Positions 10,808 through 20,326 are shown, counted from the stretch's first letter. The stretch: 41,518 nt of DNA from Betaproteobacteria bacterium (GCA_016713305.1 JADJPK010000007.1:397501-439018); one strand, 5' to 3'. Notes: a model not told the origin generated them from the sequence alone. Made by a program: numbers and translations.

Positions 10808-11914
10808 ATGAGTGCGCAATCGCGGGAACGCCGCCGATTTCTCGCCTGCGGGTCCGTGGGAACCGCGGCGCTTGCGCTGAGCGGGTCCGCTCGGGGGGAC
10901 GGTGAGCCGAGGGTGCGCTGGCGGATGGCGTCGAGTTTCCCGAAGAGCCTGGACAACATCTTCGGCGCAGCAGAGATGCTTGCACAACGCGTTCGCGCTC
11001 TGACCAACGGCGGCTTCGAAATCCGCGTCTTCGCGGCAGGCGAGATCGTTCCGGGGCTGCAGGTTCTCGATGCCTGCCAGCAAGGCACGGTGGAGTGCGG
11101 TCAGACTCAGGGGTTCTACTACATCGGCAAGAACAAGGCGTTCGCGTTCGATGCCGCGATGCCGTTTGGCCTGAACTCGAGACAGCACAACGCGTGGATG
11201 TATCAGGGAGGCGGGCTCCAACTGGTCCGTGAACTGTACCGCGAGCACGGCTGCATCCTGTTTCCTGCCGGAAACTCTGGCGCCCAGATGGGAGGATGGT
11301 ACCGGCGCGAGATCGGCAGCCTTGCCGACTTCAGGGGCCTCAAGGTGCGTATCCCCGGAATCGCCGGTGAGATCATGGCAAGGCTCGGCGCGGTTCCTCA
11401 GACCATTCCGGGCGCGGATATCTATCCTGCCCTGGAAAAGGGAACCATAGACGCCGCGGAATGGGTCGGGCCCTACGATGACGAGAAGCTCGGCTTCTAT
11501 CGCGTCGCGCCGCACTACTACTTCCCGGGTTGGTGGGAAGGCAGTTCCTGCATCTCGTTCATCGTCAATCTGCAGCATTGGAATGCTCTGCCGGGAGCCT
11601 ATCGCGAAGCGTTCGAAGTGGCTTCAGCCGAAGCGAATGTGCGCATGGTCGCCGCCTACGATGCGCGGAATCCACAGGCGCTCGCGCGTCTCGTGAGTCA
11701 CGGCGTTCGTCTGCATCCCTATCCCAAGGACGTCCTGGTCGCTGCGCACGCCGCCGCGGAGGCGCTCTACGACGAGGAAGCGTCGCGCAACCCCGTATTC
11801 AAGAAGTTCCTGCTTTCGTGGCGCAAGTTCCGCTATGAGCAGACACAGTGGTATCGGATGTCCGAGGCCACCTTCAATAACTTCATGGCCAGCCAGAAGC
11901 TTCCTCCGGCATGA
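10808..11914 (+). CDS. dctP: TRAP transporter substrate-binding protein (DctP, TakP-like)
   Basis: A 368-residue periplasmic solute receptor, starting 4 nt after dctM. The N-terminus carries a twin-arginine signal (RERRRFLACG followed by a short Ala/Leu-rich core and GSARGDG), so it is probably exported folded by Tat. The mature part has the DctP fold marks: WRMASSFPKSLDN, the central FRGLKVRIPGIAGEIMARLGAVP with the carboxylate-binding Arg, and YPALEKGTIDAAEWVGPYDD. This last pattern belongs to the branch annotated as mannitol/chloroaromatic or 2-oxo-acid receptors. The ligand is likely an organic acid; the exact compound cannot be read from sequence. Confidence 0.92.
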   Translation: MSAQSRERRRFLACGSVGTAALALSGSARGDGEPRVRWRMASSFPKSLDNIFGAAEMLAQRVRALTNGGFEIRVFAAGEIVPGLQVLDACQQGTVECGQTQGFYYIGKNKAFAFDAAMPFGLNSRQHNAWMYQGGGLQLVRELYREHGCILFPAGNSGAQMGGWYRREIGSLADFRGLKVRIPGIAGEIMARLGAVPQTIPGADIYPALEKGTIDAAEWVGPYDDEKLGFYRVAPHYYFPGWWEGSSCISFIVNLQHWNALPGAYREAFEVASAEANVRMVAAYDARNPQALARLVSHGVRLHPYPKDVLVAAHAAAEALYDEEASRNPVFKKFLLSWRKFRYEQTQWYRMSEATFNNFMASQKLPPA

Positions 11915-12071
11915 GAACGCATCCCTCAGACCCTTCGTCGAGCCGGATGCCGGGTGTCCGGAAGGAACGATGTCACGGGTGTTTCATCGGGTATTTCATC
12001 GTTGGTGGCGGCATTCGGCTCGCGACCGCCGTCATCACCGGTCCCTGGAGTTTTTCAAAGGAGAACCATCC

Positions 12072-12542
12072 ATGATGAACTTGAGCGTCAATGGTCAGAG
12101 TCGATTGTCCGACTCGCCGCCCGACACCCCTCTGCTCTGGGTGTTGCGCGAGGAGCTGCGGCTGACAGGTACTCGATACGGCTGCGGCATGGGCCTGTGC
12201 GGGTCCTGCACCGTGCACATCAACGGTCAGGCCGTGCGTTCCTGTCAGATCAAGGCAGGAGATGTCGGGGCAGGGGCCGTGACCACCATCGAGGGCCTCC
12301 ATCCGGCGAATGCGCACCCTGTCCAGCAGGCCTGGGTGGAGATCCAGGTTCCCCAGTGCGGCTACTGCCAGTCGGGACAGATCATGCAGGCGGCAGCGCT
12401 GCTCTCGCAGAATCCGAATCCCACGGACAAGGAGATTGTCGAGGGCATGAACGGCAATCTGTGCCGTTGCGCCACCTATCCGCGCATCGTCGGTGCCGTG
12501 AAGCGCGCCGCGAAACTCATGAAGGAGAGCCGCAATGCCTGA
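12072..12542 (+). CDS. iorA: Isoquinoline 1-oxidoreductase-type small subunit, [2Fe-2S] protein
   Basis: A 156-residue iron-sulfur subunit of a molybdenum hydroxylase. An N-terminal plant-type ferredoxin domain has CGMGLCGSC plus a further Cys (RSCQIKAG). The C-terminal helical domain has CGYCQSGQ and LCRCATYP, giving the second cluster. It passes electrons from the molybdenum centre of IorB to an acceptor. The ATG at 12072 is preceded by AAAGGAG at 8 nt; longer in-frame extensions run into non-coding sequence. Its stop overlaps the iorB start by 8 nt. Confidence 0.92.
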   Translation: MMNLSVNGQSRLSDSPPDTPLLWVLREELRLTGTRYGCGMGLCGSCTVHINGQAVRSCQIKAGDVGAGAVTTIEGLHPANAHPVQQAWVEIQVPQCGYCQSGQIMQAAALLSQNPNPTDKEIVEGMNGNLCRCATYPRIVGAVKRAAKLMKESRNA

Positions 12543-14993
12543 CGACACCCCTGTGACGCCGTCGCGTCGCGACTTCCTTGTGCGATCGGCCACCCTCTCG
12601 GGTGCCGCTTTCCTGAGCATCGCCCTGCCGCCTGCGCTCGGGACCCGGGATGCTCAGGCTGCGCTGGCCACCCCGCCTACACACCCGCCATCTGGTTCAC
12701 GATGACGCCGGATGGTGTGACGACGATGCACATCGTCAAGGCGGAGATGGGTCAACACATCGGAACGGCACTGGCGCAGATCATCGCTGAAGAACTTGAA
12801 GTGCCCTGGGACAAGGTCCGGCTGGACATGCCGCTGGAAAGCGCAGAGAACTTCGGCATCTACGGTCTCGCCTACACCGTGAACAGCGGCAGCGTGACCA
12901 CGGAATTCGACCGCGTCGCTCGCGCTGGCGCGCTGGGCCGCATCGCGCTGACGGAAGCGGGCTGCAAGGTTCTGGGGGCCAGGATTGCCGACTGTTACGC
13001 CCTGGAAGGTCGCGTCCATGACAAGGCGAGCGGACGCTCGGTGGGCTATGGGGAGATCCTCCAGAAGGTGAAGCTGGAGCGGAAGTTCTCGTATCCCGAT
13101 GACTTCCGGAAGGTCAAGCTCAAGGACCGCAGCCAGTACCGCATCATCGGCAAGTCCGTCGCCGCTTTGGACATTCCGGCCAAGACGAACGGTCAGGCCA
13201 AGTACGGCATGGATGTCTTCCTGCCGGGCATGGCTTACGGCGCGCTTGCCATTCCGCGATCGCGGTATGGCGCCAAGGTCCTGAAGGTCGACGACACCGA
13301 GGCCCGCAAGATCCCCGGCTTCCTCAAGGCCGTGAAGATCGACGACTCCATGGGCAAGTGCACCGGCTGGGTGGTCGCGCTGGCCGAGACCTTCCCCGCG
13401 GCGATGAGAGCGGCGAAGGCGCTCAAGATCGAATCCGATCCGGGTCCCTACGGGAACCTCAGCCTGAGCGACATCATGGAGGAGTTCTCCGAGAAGTCGA
13501 AGCACGCCGAGGAGAGCGCCGCGTGGGTGCTGGAAGGTGATGTCGATGCCGCGCTGCCGGCCGCCGACAAGCGCCTGGAGGCGGAGTACACGAGCGACAT
13601 GGTGTGCCACGCGTTCATGGAGCCCATCAACTGTGTCGTGCAGCACGCGTCCGATGACAGCTGGCACGTGCACATCGGTACGCAGAGCACCTCGTTCCTG
13701 CGCATGACGCTCACCGCCTACCTGTCGAAGGTTCTCGGCAAGAAGGCCGAAGACCTCAAGGTATACGTCCATCAGTACCTCGTGGGCGGCGGTTTCGGCG
13801 GAAAGCAGGACTACGACGACGCGCTCGCTGCGGCGTATTGCGTGAAGGAGCTGGGGCGGCCCGTGAAGCTCATCCACACCCGGGAATCACAGTTCGCCAC
13901 GTCGTTTCCCCGCACGCCCACGTTCCACAGGCTTGCTGCGGGTGTGAAGGACGGTCAGGTCACCGCGATCAACCACGATATCGTGTGCGGCTGGATGGGC
14001 CCCAGGTTCGCCGTCGGCAAGCAGTTCAACAACGGCACGGATTGGCTGCAACTCGATTCCGTGGATGGCAAGAAGGCGGACATCGACCAATGGTCCATCG
14101 GCGGCAGCGATCACTGGTATCACGTACCCAACCACCGGGTGCGGGCATGGAACAGCGATCGCACCACCTGGGCGGTGCAGGCAAGCGCGCTGCGCACGGT
14201 GTCCAACTCGTACAACATGTTCGTCGTCGAGTCCTTCATGGACGAGATCGCGCACGCTGCGGGCCGTGACCCGGTGGAGTTCCGCCTTTCGATCCTCAAT
14301 GGCAAGGGCGGCAACCGCGGCATTCCCAACACCGGCTATCCCGCGGGTACGCCGTCCGACTACTACATGGATCAGCTCTGGATATCGCTGCCGTGGCCCA
14401 AGGACGGAAGCTGGCCGGCGTACGAGTCGGGCACCGTCGGCGGTGCTTTGCGGCTCGCCAACTGTCTTCGAGTGGCGGCGGGCAAGGCCGGCTGGGGTGT
14501 CAAGAAACTGCCGCCCAATACCGCGATGGGTATCGCTCTTTCATCGGCGGAGGAACGGCAGAGTCCGACCTGGGTGGCGGGCGTCGCGGAAGTGACGGTC
14601 GATCCGGCCACCGGCAGATACCGCATCAACAAGCTGACCATTGCGATGGACATGGGGATCGCCATCAACCCCGACAACGTGCGGGCCCAGATCATGGGGT
14701 CGGCCCTTTGGGGCGCGAGTCAGGTGATGTCCGAGCGTCTTACGTACCGCAACGGTGCCATCGAGCAGACGAACTACCACGAGTACCGGCCGATCCGGCA
14801 GGTGGACGTACCGGATTTCGACATCGAACTGATCGAGTCGGGACGGCACCCCGTGGGTGTGGGAGAACCTGCTTCCACCGTGGTGGCGCCCGCCGTGGCG
14901 AACGCGATCTTCAATGCGGTGGGGGCGCGGGTGCGTCACATGCCGATCACGGCGGAAGCAGTGCTCGAGGCAATCAAGGCGAAGAAGACGTAA
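12535..14993 (+). CDS. iorB: Isoquinoline 1-oxidoreductase-type large subunit, frameshifted near the 5' end
   Basis: The molybdopterin-binding subunit of an IorAB-type aldehyde/N-heterocycle hydroxylase, about 820 residues when the frame is repaired. The N-terminus starting at ATG 12535 has a twin-arginine motif (SRRDFLVRSATLSG), so the complex is probably periplasmic or was originally exported. This frame stops at about 12704. The long homologous frame (TPAIWFTMTPDGVTTMHIVKAEMGQ onward) begins one base out of phase; one missing C in the run at 12671-12674 explains it. Family marks downstream include GGGFGGKQDYDD, VQASALRTVSN and the catalytic-Glu motif GVGEPASTVVAPAVANAIF near the C-terminus. 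IorAB enzymes hydroxylate isoquinoline-like rings or oxidise aldehydes; the substrate here is unknown. Confidence 0.9.
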
Positions 14994-15057
14994 GGAGGTT
15001 TCCGGACCGCGCGCGTGGGGCCGTGCGGTTCGGACTTTCCCTGGTTCCTTCCGGTTG

Positions 15058-15090
15058 GAGTGCGGGCCGCGGGCCCGCACTCGTTTTCTT
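15058..15090 (+). terminator. Intrinsic terminator after iorB
   Basis: A perfect 11-bp GC-rich stem (gagtgcgggcc at 15058-15068, ggcccgcactc at 15072-15082) with a 3-nt loop is followed by gttttctt. It ends 25 nt before the amidase start, so the amidase is either read through to or has its own promoter. Confidence 0.88.
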
Positions 15091-15114
15091 CGATGCCACC
15101 GCGAGGCCGCAACG

Positions 15115-16551
15115 ATGAGCGACGACATCCTTTCACTGTCCGCGCGCGATCTGCTCGAACACTATCGTCGCAGGACGCTTTCTCCGGTCGAAGTCACCCA
15201 GGCCGCGCTCGATCGCATCTCCCTTCTGCAACCGGAATACAACGCGTTCGCCTGGGTGGGCGCGGAAGAGGCGCTGGACGCCGCGTTCGAATCCGAACAG
15301 CGCTGGTTCCGGGGAGAGCCGCTGGGGCTCACCGATGGATTGCCGACCACGGTCAAGGATCTGCTGCTGTGCAAGGGGTGGCCCACTCGACGAGGGTCGC
15401 GCGCCGTCGTTTCCGATCCACCCTGGGAGGAAGATAGTGCCTCGGTGGCGCGGCTGCGTGAACAAGGTGCGGTGATCCTGGGCAAGACCACCACACCCGA
15501 ATTCGGCTGGAAGGGTGTCACCGACAGTCCGCTGACGGGAGTGACACGCAATCCCTGGGACAGCAGGCTCACCCCCGGGGGAAGCTCCGGCGGTGCGGCA
15601 GTGGCCGCGGCATTCGGGATGGGTGTGCTGCACGTGGCCACCGATGGAGGCGGTTCCATCCGCATCCCTGCAGGTTTCTGCGGCATGTTCGGCTTCAAGC
15701 CCACGTTCGGAGTCGTCCCGGTGCATCCCCATCCGCCACCCTGGACACTGTGGCATCAGGGCCCCATTGCGCGCACCGTGGACGATGCCGCGCTGATGCT
15801 GAACGTGATCAGCCGCCCGGACGATCGCGACTTCTATGCGGCGCCTCCGTTGAGTGTCGACTATCTCGAATCACGGGACGACGGACTGCGCGGTTTGAGA
15901 ATCGGCTACAGCCGCACGCTCGGCTACGCGCGTGTCGATGCGGACGTCGCAGGATGCGTGGACGCTGCGGTGGAGGGGATGGCGAGCCTAGGCGCGCACG
16001 TGGAGGAAATCGATCTCGCGTTGGACGACCCGATCGACATCATGCAGCCCATGTGGTCCGTCGCACTGGCGATGGCCGTGGAGCCCATGCCGGGTGATCG
16101 GCGTGCATTGGTCGAACCTGCCTTGCTGGATCTTTCCGCGCAAGGCTTCACGCTTTCCGCGCTCGAATACCGGGCACTTGAGCGCCGCCGCGAAACGCTT
16201 GGCCGGCGATTGAACCAGCTATGCCATCGGTACGATCTTCTGGTCACCCCCCAACTCGCTACCACGGCGTTCGCGGTCAATTGCGAGGTGCCGCCGGATC
16301 GCGGCATGACCCGCTGGTGGGAGTGGTCGCCTTTCACTTACCCGTTCAATCTATCCCAACAGCCTGCGGCCACGATCCCCTGCGGATTTGCCGCCAACGG
16401 TCTCCCCGTGGCGATGCAATGGGTGGCCGCCAAGTTCGAAGACGCCAAGGTCATCCGAGCGGCCCGCGCCTACGAGGCCCGGCACCCGTTTCGACGGCCT
16501 TCCTTGCCCCAGCGGCGCGCTTCCATGGGGCATGCCACCACCGGCGTCTGA
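15115..16551 (+). CDS. Amidase (amidase-signature family)
   Basis: A 478-residue serine hydrolase of the amidase-signature family (usual length 450-500). The Ser-cisSer-Lys triad is visible: Lys in TTVKDLLLC (about residue 80), the signature LTPGGSSGGAAVAAAFGMG (about 150-170) and the nucleophile region DGGGSIRIPAGFCGMFGFKP. Such enzymes hydrolyse aliphatic or aromatic amides to acid and ammonia. The ATG at 15115 has a GCGAGG sequence upstream; the open frame continues upstream only through non-coding sequence and the terminator. Next to iorAB it could open an amide made by hydroxylation of an N-heterocycle, which is inference. Confidence 0.93.
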   Translation: MSDDILSLSARDLLEHYRRRTLSPVEVTQAALDRISLLQPEYNAFAWVGAEEALDAAFESEQRWFRGEPLGLTDGLPTTVKDLLLCKGWPTRRGSRAVVSDPPWEEDSASVARLREQGAVILGKTTTPEFGWKGVTDSPLTGVTRNPWDSRLTPGGSSGGAAVAAAFGMGVLHVATDGGGSIRIPAGFCGMFGFKPTFGVVPVHPHPPPWTLWHQGPIARTVDDAALMLNVISRPDDRDFYAAPPLSVDYLESRDDGLRGLRIGYSRTLGYARVDADVAGCVDAAVEGMASLGAHVEEIDLALDDPIDIMQPMWSVALAMAVEPMPGDRRALVEPALLDLSAQGFTLSALEYRALERRRETLGRRLNQLCHRYDLLVTPQLATTAFAVNCEVPPDRGMTRWWEWSPFTYPFNLSQQPAATIPCGFAANGLPVAMQWVAAKFEDAKVIRAARAYEARHPFRRPSLPQRRASMGHATTGV

Positions 16552-16592
16552 AGGGAGGGCGCCTGATGCGAGGCGCCCGGAACACCGTCGTC

Positions 16593-17015
16593 TCAGCCAG
16601 GCCGGGCGGCCGCCTGCATTTCGGAGAAGCCCGCGGCCGCCTGTTGCACGTCCTCGGGGAAGTCCTCGAATTCCTGCACCTGCCGGACCTCGATGATCTC
16701 GTTGTCCGACGCGGGGCACTTGCTCGCCCACTCGATGGCCTCCTCGCGCGAGTTCACGCGGATCATCCAGTAGCCACCCAGCACCTCCCTGGCTTCCGGA
16801 AACGGTCCATCCGTCACGACAGGCTTGCCACCGATGAAAGACACGCGCGCGCCCATCGAGGGCGGATGCAGGCCGTCGAGCGTCAGCAACACCCCTGCCT
16901 TCTGCAGTTCTTCGTTGTATTTCATCATCGCTGCCACGGCCTCGGCCTCCGGCATCGTTCCGGGCGCGGCCGCTTCGTAGCCCTTGGGAATCATCAGCAT
17001 CATGAACCGCATCAT
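16593..17015 (-). CDS. YCII-related (DGPF domain) protein
   Basis: A 140-residue small cytoplasmic protein of the YCII/DGPF superfamily, with the eponymous VVTDGPFPEAREVLGGYWMIRVNSREEAIEWASKCP motif in the middle and an N-terminus MMRFMMLMIPKGYEAA. Its function is unknown; DGPF proteins are typical partners of ECF42 sigma factors. The start is the first of two tandem ATG codons preceded by GAGGAG on the minus strand. It is the last gene of the leftward operon, 14 nt after the VOC gene. Confidence 0.88.
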   Translation of the reverse strand: MMRFMMLMIPKGYEAAAPGTMPEAEAVAAMMKYNEELQKAGVLLTLDGLHPPSMGARVSFIGGKPVVTDGPFPEAREVLGGYWMIRVNSREEAIEWASKCPASDNEIIEVRQVQEFEDFPEDVQQAAAGFSEMQAAARPG

Positions 17016-17029
17016 TCTTCTCCTCGCCG

Positions 17030-17443
17030 TCATGCCGCCACGTTGATCATCCACCCGAGCCCGAAGCGGTCGGTCAGCATGCCGAAGCACGGCGACCAGA
17101 AGGTCTTGCCGAGCGGCATGATGATCTGTCCACCTTTGGCGAGGGCGTCGAACAATGTCTGCGCGCGCGATGCATCCGGCAGCGCGATGGACAAGGACAC
17201 GCCCTTGAAGCGGGTGCCTCCCTGACAGTCGCCGTCCGACATCATCAACGGCGTGCCCTCTACATCGAGTTCGGCGTGCATGATCTTGTTCTCCGCTCCG
17301 GGCGGAAGCATGCCCGGCGGAGGCGGATCGGGGCTTTCGCTGAAGCGCATCACCATCACGACCTTCGCCCCAAGGGCTTCGCGGTAGAACGCGATGGCCT
17401 CGTCACAACGGCCGTCGAAGAAGAGGTAAGGCTGAATCTTCAT
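17030..17443 (-). CDS. VOC family protein, PhnB-like
   Basis: A 137-residue vicinal-oxygen-chelate fold protein of the PhnB / 'DNA-binding 3-demethylubiquinone-9 methyltransferase domain' type: MKIQPYLFFDGRCDEAIAFYREALGAKV at the N-terminus, a central HAELDVEGTPLMMSD, and the C-terminal pattern WSPCFGMLTDRFGLGWMIN. Enzymatic activity for this branch is mostly undetermined. AAAGGAG lies just upstream of the ATG. It is embedded in the ECF42/DGPF operon, 88 nt after the preceding YCII gene and 14 nt before the last one. Confidence 0.9.
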   Translation of the reverse strand: MKIQPYLFFDGRCDEAIAFYREALGAKVVMVMRFSESPDPPPPGMLPPGAENKIMHAELDVEGTPLMMSDGDCQGGTRFKGVSLSIALPDASRAQTLFDALAKGGQIIMPLGKTFWSPCFGMLTDRFGLGWMINVAA

Positions 17444-17531
17444 GATCTGCTCCTTTTGGCGTCGAAGACGCAATCGAGGGAGGGTGCATTTGATGACTGC
17501 CGATCGTTCGTGCGGGTGGTCGAGGCGATCT

Positions 17532-17907
17532 TCAGGCGCTGAGTTCGAAGAAGTCGATGGGGCGCACTTCGATGCCCCAGCCGACCGACTCTCCCAGTGT
17601 TGCGGCAGGGTGTTCGGAGGCGATGCGCAGCGCGCCCTCCATGGACTCTGCCTCGATGACGAAGAATCCGCCCACTTGTTCGCGCGTTTCGACGAAGGGT
17701 CCATCCGTGACGGCGGGCCAACCGTTCTTCGGACGTATGCGGCGGGTTTCCTTGGTGTCGCCCAGGGATGCGCTGAGCATCAGTGCGCCGGTAGCGTGCA
17801 AAGCTTTGTCCCGCGCAGGGCACTGGCTGACGAGTGTCTGCAGTTCGGCAGGTGACAAGGGCGTCGAACTTCCCCGTGGCGTAGTAGGCAAGGCACAAGT
17901 ACTTCAT
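17532..17907 (-). CDS. YCII-related (DGPF domain) protein, frameshifted
   Basis: A DGPF protein of about 124 residues once the frame is repaired. The N-terminal family start MKYLCLAYYATGKFDAL is read from ATG 17907 (GGAG upstream). The rest (SPAELQTLVSQCPARDKAL ... VTDGPFVETREQVGGFFVIEAESMEGALRIASEHPAA ... IEVRPIDFFEL) is in a different frame. Removing one base from the run of three G (plus strand) at 17859-17861 joins the two. The break is in a homopolymer, so an assembly error is likely; otherwise it is a fresh pseudogene. It lies 13 nt downstream of the neighbouring YCII-like gene. Confidence 0.82.
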
Positions 17908-17920
17908 CGAACACTCCGAA

Positions 17921-18277
17921 TCAGGGGTTGGGAATCCGTCCCGGCAGGTCTTCGCGGGCGGGACGGGTCGGACGTATCTCCACGCAGTCGCCACTGCGAT
18001 CGAGAAGCGAGCAGGCGAACGACACCGTCTGTGCCACAGTGCCGGCTTCGACGACGTGGAGTGCAACCAGCGACGCATGTCCGGGTTCTGCCGGACCGGT
18101 CCGTGGTTCCAGCACCCCGCCCGAGCGGGTGAAGGTGAACGCGAGATCGGGCCCGGCGGGCGTCGCTGCCAGGAGCCGTTCCACTTCTGACAGCCGTTCC
18201 TCCTTGACATTCGTCACAGGGGTTCTCTGTATTCCAGCTTCCGGGCCGGGCCGGTACACGAGGCAGACATATCGCAT
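17921..18277 (-). CDS. Small YCII-like protein in the ECF42 operon
   Basis: A protein of about 118 residues starting MRYVCLVYRPGPEAG, the same N-terminal strand as the neighbouring YCII genes, but lacking a clear DGPF motif. It has LEPRTGPAEPGHASLVALHVVEAGTVAQTVSFA and ends in a VEIRPTRP strand typical of this family. An alternative in-frame GTG at 18358 overlaps the stop codon of the upstream gene (GTGA), which would allow translational coupling and add 27 residues; I chose 18277 because the family homology begins there. Function unknown. Confidence 0.7.
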   Translation of the reverse strand: MRYVCLVYRPGPEAGIQRTPVTNVKEERLSEVERLLAATPAGPDLAFTFTRSGGVLEPRTGPAEPGHASLVALHVVEAGTVAQTVSFACSLLDRSGDCVEIRPTRPAREDLPGRIPNP

Positions 18278-18354
18278 GTGTTTCACCAGATCTGTCGCAT
18301 CCGATGTCCTTGGTCGAACGTCCAGAACGGAAATCGAGATGTCGTCCGGGAATT

Positions 18355-18717
18355 TCACTCGAGTTCCTGGTCGAGGCTGCGAATGGGACGAACCTCGATG
18401 CTGCCCAGCCGAGCCGGCGGAATGCCCGAGGCCACCCGAATGGCCTCGTTCAGGTCACGCGCCTCGAGAAGATAGAAGCCGGCCAGTTGCTCGCGCGTCT
18501 CCGCAAAAGGGCCGTCGGTCACCACCGCCTTGCCATCCCGCACGCGCACCGTCTTACTGGTGGAGACGGGGAGCAGGGCTTCTCCACCGATGAAGTGACC
18601 GGCGTCACGGACACGATCGCCGAAGCTCATGCATTCCCGGACGAGCGACTTCCAGTCCTCGGCCCCCATCGAATAGACCTTGTCCTCCTCGTAGTACACC
18701 AGGCACAGATACTTCAT
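18355..18717 (-). CDS. YCII-related (DGPF domain) protein
   Basis: A 120-residue DGPF protein: MKYLCLVYYEEDKVYSMG at the N-terminus, VVTDGPFAETREQLAGFYLLEARDLNEAIRVASGIPPA in the middle and the closing strand IEVRPIRSLDQELE. Its ATG overlaps the sigma-factor stop by ATGA, so it is translationally coupled to it. This is the canonical ECF42 partner gene position. No biochemical role is established for the family. Confidence 0.92.
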   Translation of the reverse strand: MKYLCLVYYEEDKVYSMGAEDWKSLVRECMSFGDRVRDAGHFIGGEALLPVSTSKTVRVRDGKAVVTDGPFAETREQLAGFYLLEARDLNEAIRVASGIPPARLGSIEVRPIRSLDQELE

Positions 18718-19955
18718 CGATAGTCTCCATGGTTGATGCGAAAGCGCCGCGTGCGAACACTGGTCGAACGGAACGTGCGCGCTTCGACATGAAAAAGCAC
18801 CGGCATGTCCGCTCGGGCCGAGTGCGCGAGGTGATACTGGCCAAGCTGGCCGCCGGTCAGCAACGAATCCACGACGGCGAGGCCTGCGGCAGGGCCTGCC
18901 CACATGGACAGCGCCACGGACCTGTTCAGTTCCACCACCGGCGAGGGAGTCATCCTCAGCAGCACGTCGTACAAGCCTACAATCTGCGCCCAGTCGGTTG
19001 CCTCGGCCGAGGGGGCCTCCGCATGCACGGCTGAAATCGCAGCTTGCAGGCCATAGGGTCCGAAACGTCGAGAGCGCAGGGCCTCCTCGACGAGACCCGT
19101 TCCTTCCCGGATCAGCTCCCGATCCCAGACAGCGCGATCCTGGTCGGCCATGAGCACCAGTTCCCCGCCCGGCGTCGTGCGCGCCGCCCGGCGGGATTCG
19201 TGCAGGAGCATCAGCGCCAGCAGCCCGGTCACTTCCGCCTCGGGAAGCATCTCGCGCAGCAGGCGCGCGAGCCGGATGGCTTCGCCCGACAGGTCCGAGC
19301 GCGTCAGCGTTTCGCCGGATGACGCGGCATAGCCTTCGTTGAACACGAGATAGACGACCTGCAGAACGCTCTCCAGCCGCGCCGGAAGTTCGTCCGGTTC
19401 CGGGACCCGGTAAGGGATCCTCGCCTCGCGGATTTTCGACTTGGCGCGGACGATGCGTTGCGCCAGCGTAGGCGCCGGCACCATGAAAGCGCGAGCAATC
19501 TCTTCGGTGGTGAGGCCACACACCTCGCGCAGCGTGAGCGCGACACGCGCCTCGGGCAGCAGAGCGGGGTGGCAGCAGGTGAAGATCAGCCTGAGGCGGT
19601 CGTCCTCGATCTCGTCGGGCTCCGGCGATGTGCGGTCGTCGGCGATCGCGTCAGCATCCATCGCAACATCGTCGAAGTGGGAGACGCGCGCACGGCGCCG
19701 GATGCCATCGATGGCCTTGAAGCGGCCGGCCGAGACCAGCCAGGCCCGGGGGTTGGCCGGCATGCCTTCCCGTGGCCATTGTTCCATCGCGGCCCGGAAG
19801 GCGTCGTGCAGCGCTTCCTCCGCCAGGTCGAAGTCACCGAGGAGGCGGATCAGCGTCGCGAGCACGCGGCGCGACTCGCTTCGATAGATGGCATCAATCG
19901 CATCGGGATGTCTGCCATCGACGTTCGTGCTTGGATCCGATGGATCTACGTTCAT
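18714..19955 (-). CDS. ECF42-type RNA polymerase sigma factor with C-terminal extension
   Basis: A sigma factor of about 413 residues. Region sigma-2 is about residues 15-85 (IYRSESRRVLATLIRLLGDFDLAEEALHDAF) and sigma-4 about 120-190 (LTLREVCGLTTEEIARAFMVPAPTLAQRIVRAKSKI). It is followed by the long helical TPR-like extension of this group (VYLVFNEGYAASSGE, ARLLREMLPEAEVTGLLALMLLHESRR, GPYGLQAAISAVHAEA, VVELNRSVALSMW). The usual extension ends in another TPR helix pair and a terminal segment; here the sequence departs after QYHLAHSARAD and stops about 30 residues later, so the last repeat looks lost or replaced. The start at 19955 is uncertain (19982 is possible). ECF42 factors have no dedicated anti-sigma factor, and the C-terminal domain is thought to regulate activity. 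Confidence 0.9.
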   Translation of the reverse strand: MNVDPSDPSTNVDGRHPDAIDAIYRSESRRVLATLIRLLGDFDLAEEALHDAFRAAMEQWPREGMPANPRAWLVSAGRFKAIDGIRRRARVSHFDDVAMDADAIADDRTSPEPDEIEDDRLRLIFTCCHPALLPEARVALTLREVCGLTTEEIARAFMVPAPTLAQRIVRAKSKIREARIPYRVPEPDELPARLESVLQVVYLVFNEGYAASSGETLTRSDLSGEAIRLARLLREMLPEAEVTGLLALMLLHESRRAARTTPGGELVLMADQDRAVWDRELIREGTGLVEEALRSRRFGPYGLQAAISAVHAEAPSAEATDWAQIVGLYDVLLRMTPSPVVELNRSVALSMWAGPAAGLAVVDSLLTGGQLGQYHLAHSARADMPVLFHVEARTFRSTSVRTRRFRINHGDYR

Positions 19956-20326
19956 GTGCGAGACGTCGGGTGCGGTGCGCATGGCGTCAGCCGTGCATTC
20001 AGGAATAGCGAAGTGTAGCGGGCGCCCACGCGAACGATGTCTACGGGCCCCTGGCGCAGTGCCGGGTGGAAGTCTTTCCAGCGGCTGGGACCTTCACTCG
20101 CCCGGCCGGACTCTGCCTGGCTGGCGGGAGCAAGCCGTTTGTGGTGTCGCACGAGACAGCACAAGAGGGAAGGAGGCGCGGCGGGGTGGGCGGTCGTGCC
20201 CACATGGACCGACGCCTTGGTTGACGCTGCGGCCACCGACCTGCAGCATGTGTAGGGGACTCCGGTTGCACGACGTCTTGGCCGAACCGGCGAGTCCTGC
20301 TTCGTTCATCACCCGGTTCATTCGCC
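19956..20326. other. Divergent intergenic region, sigma factor / carbonic anhydrase
   Basis: About 370 nt between divergently transcribed genes. It must contain both promoters, including any ECF42-dependent one, but I see no unambiguous element, repeat or RNA in it. Confidence 0.35.

Noticed and set aside
11940..12030. Short direct repeat tttcatcg upstream of iorA
   Set aside because: Two 8-mers 14 nt apart are too short to claim as an operator without further evidence.
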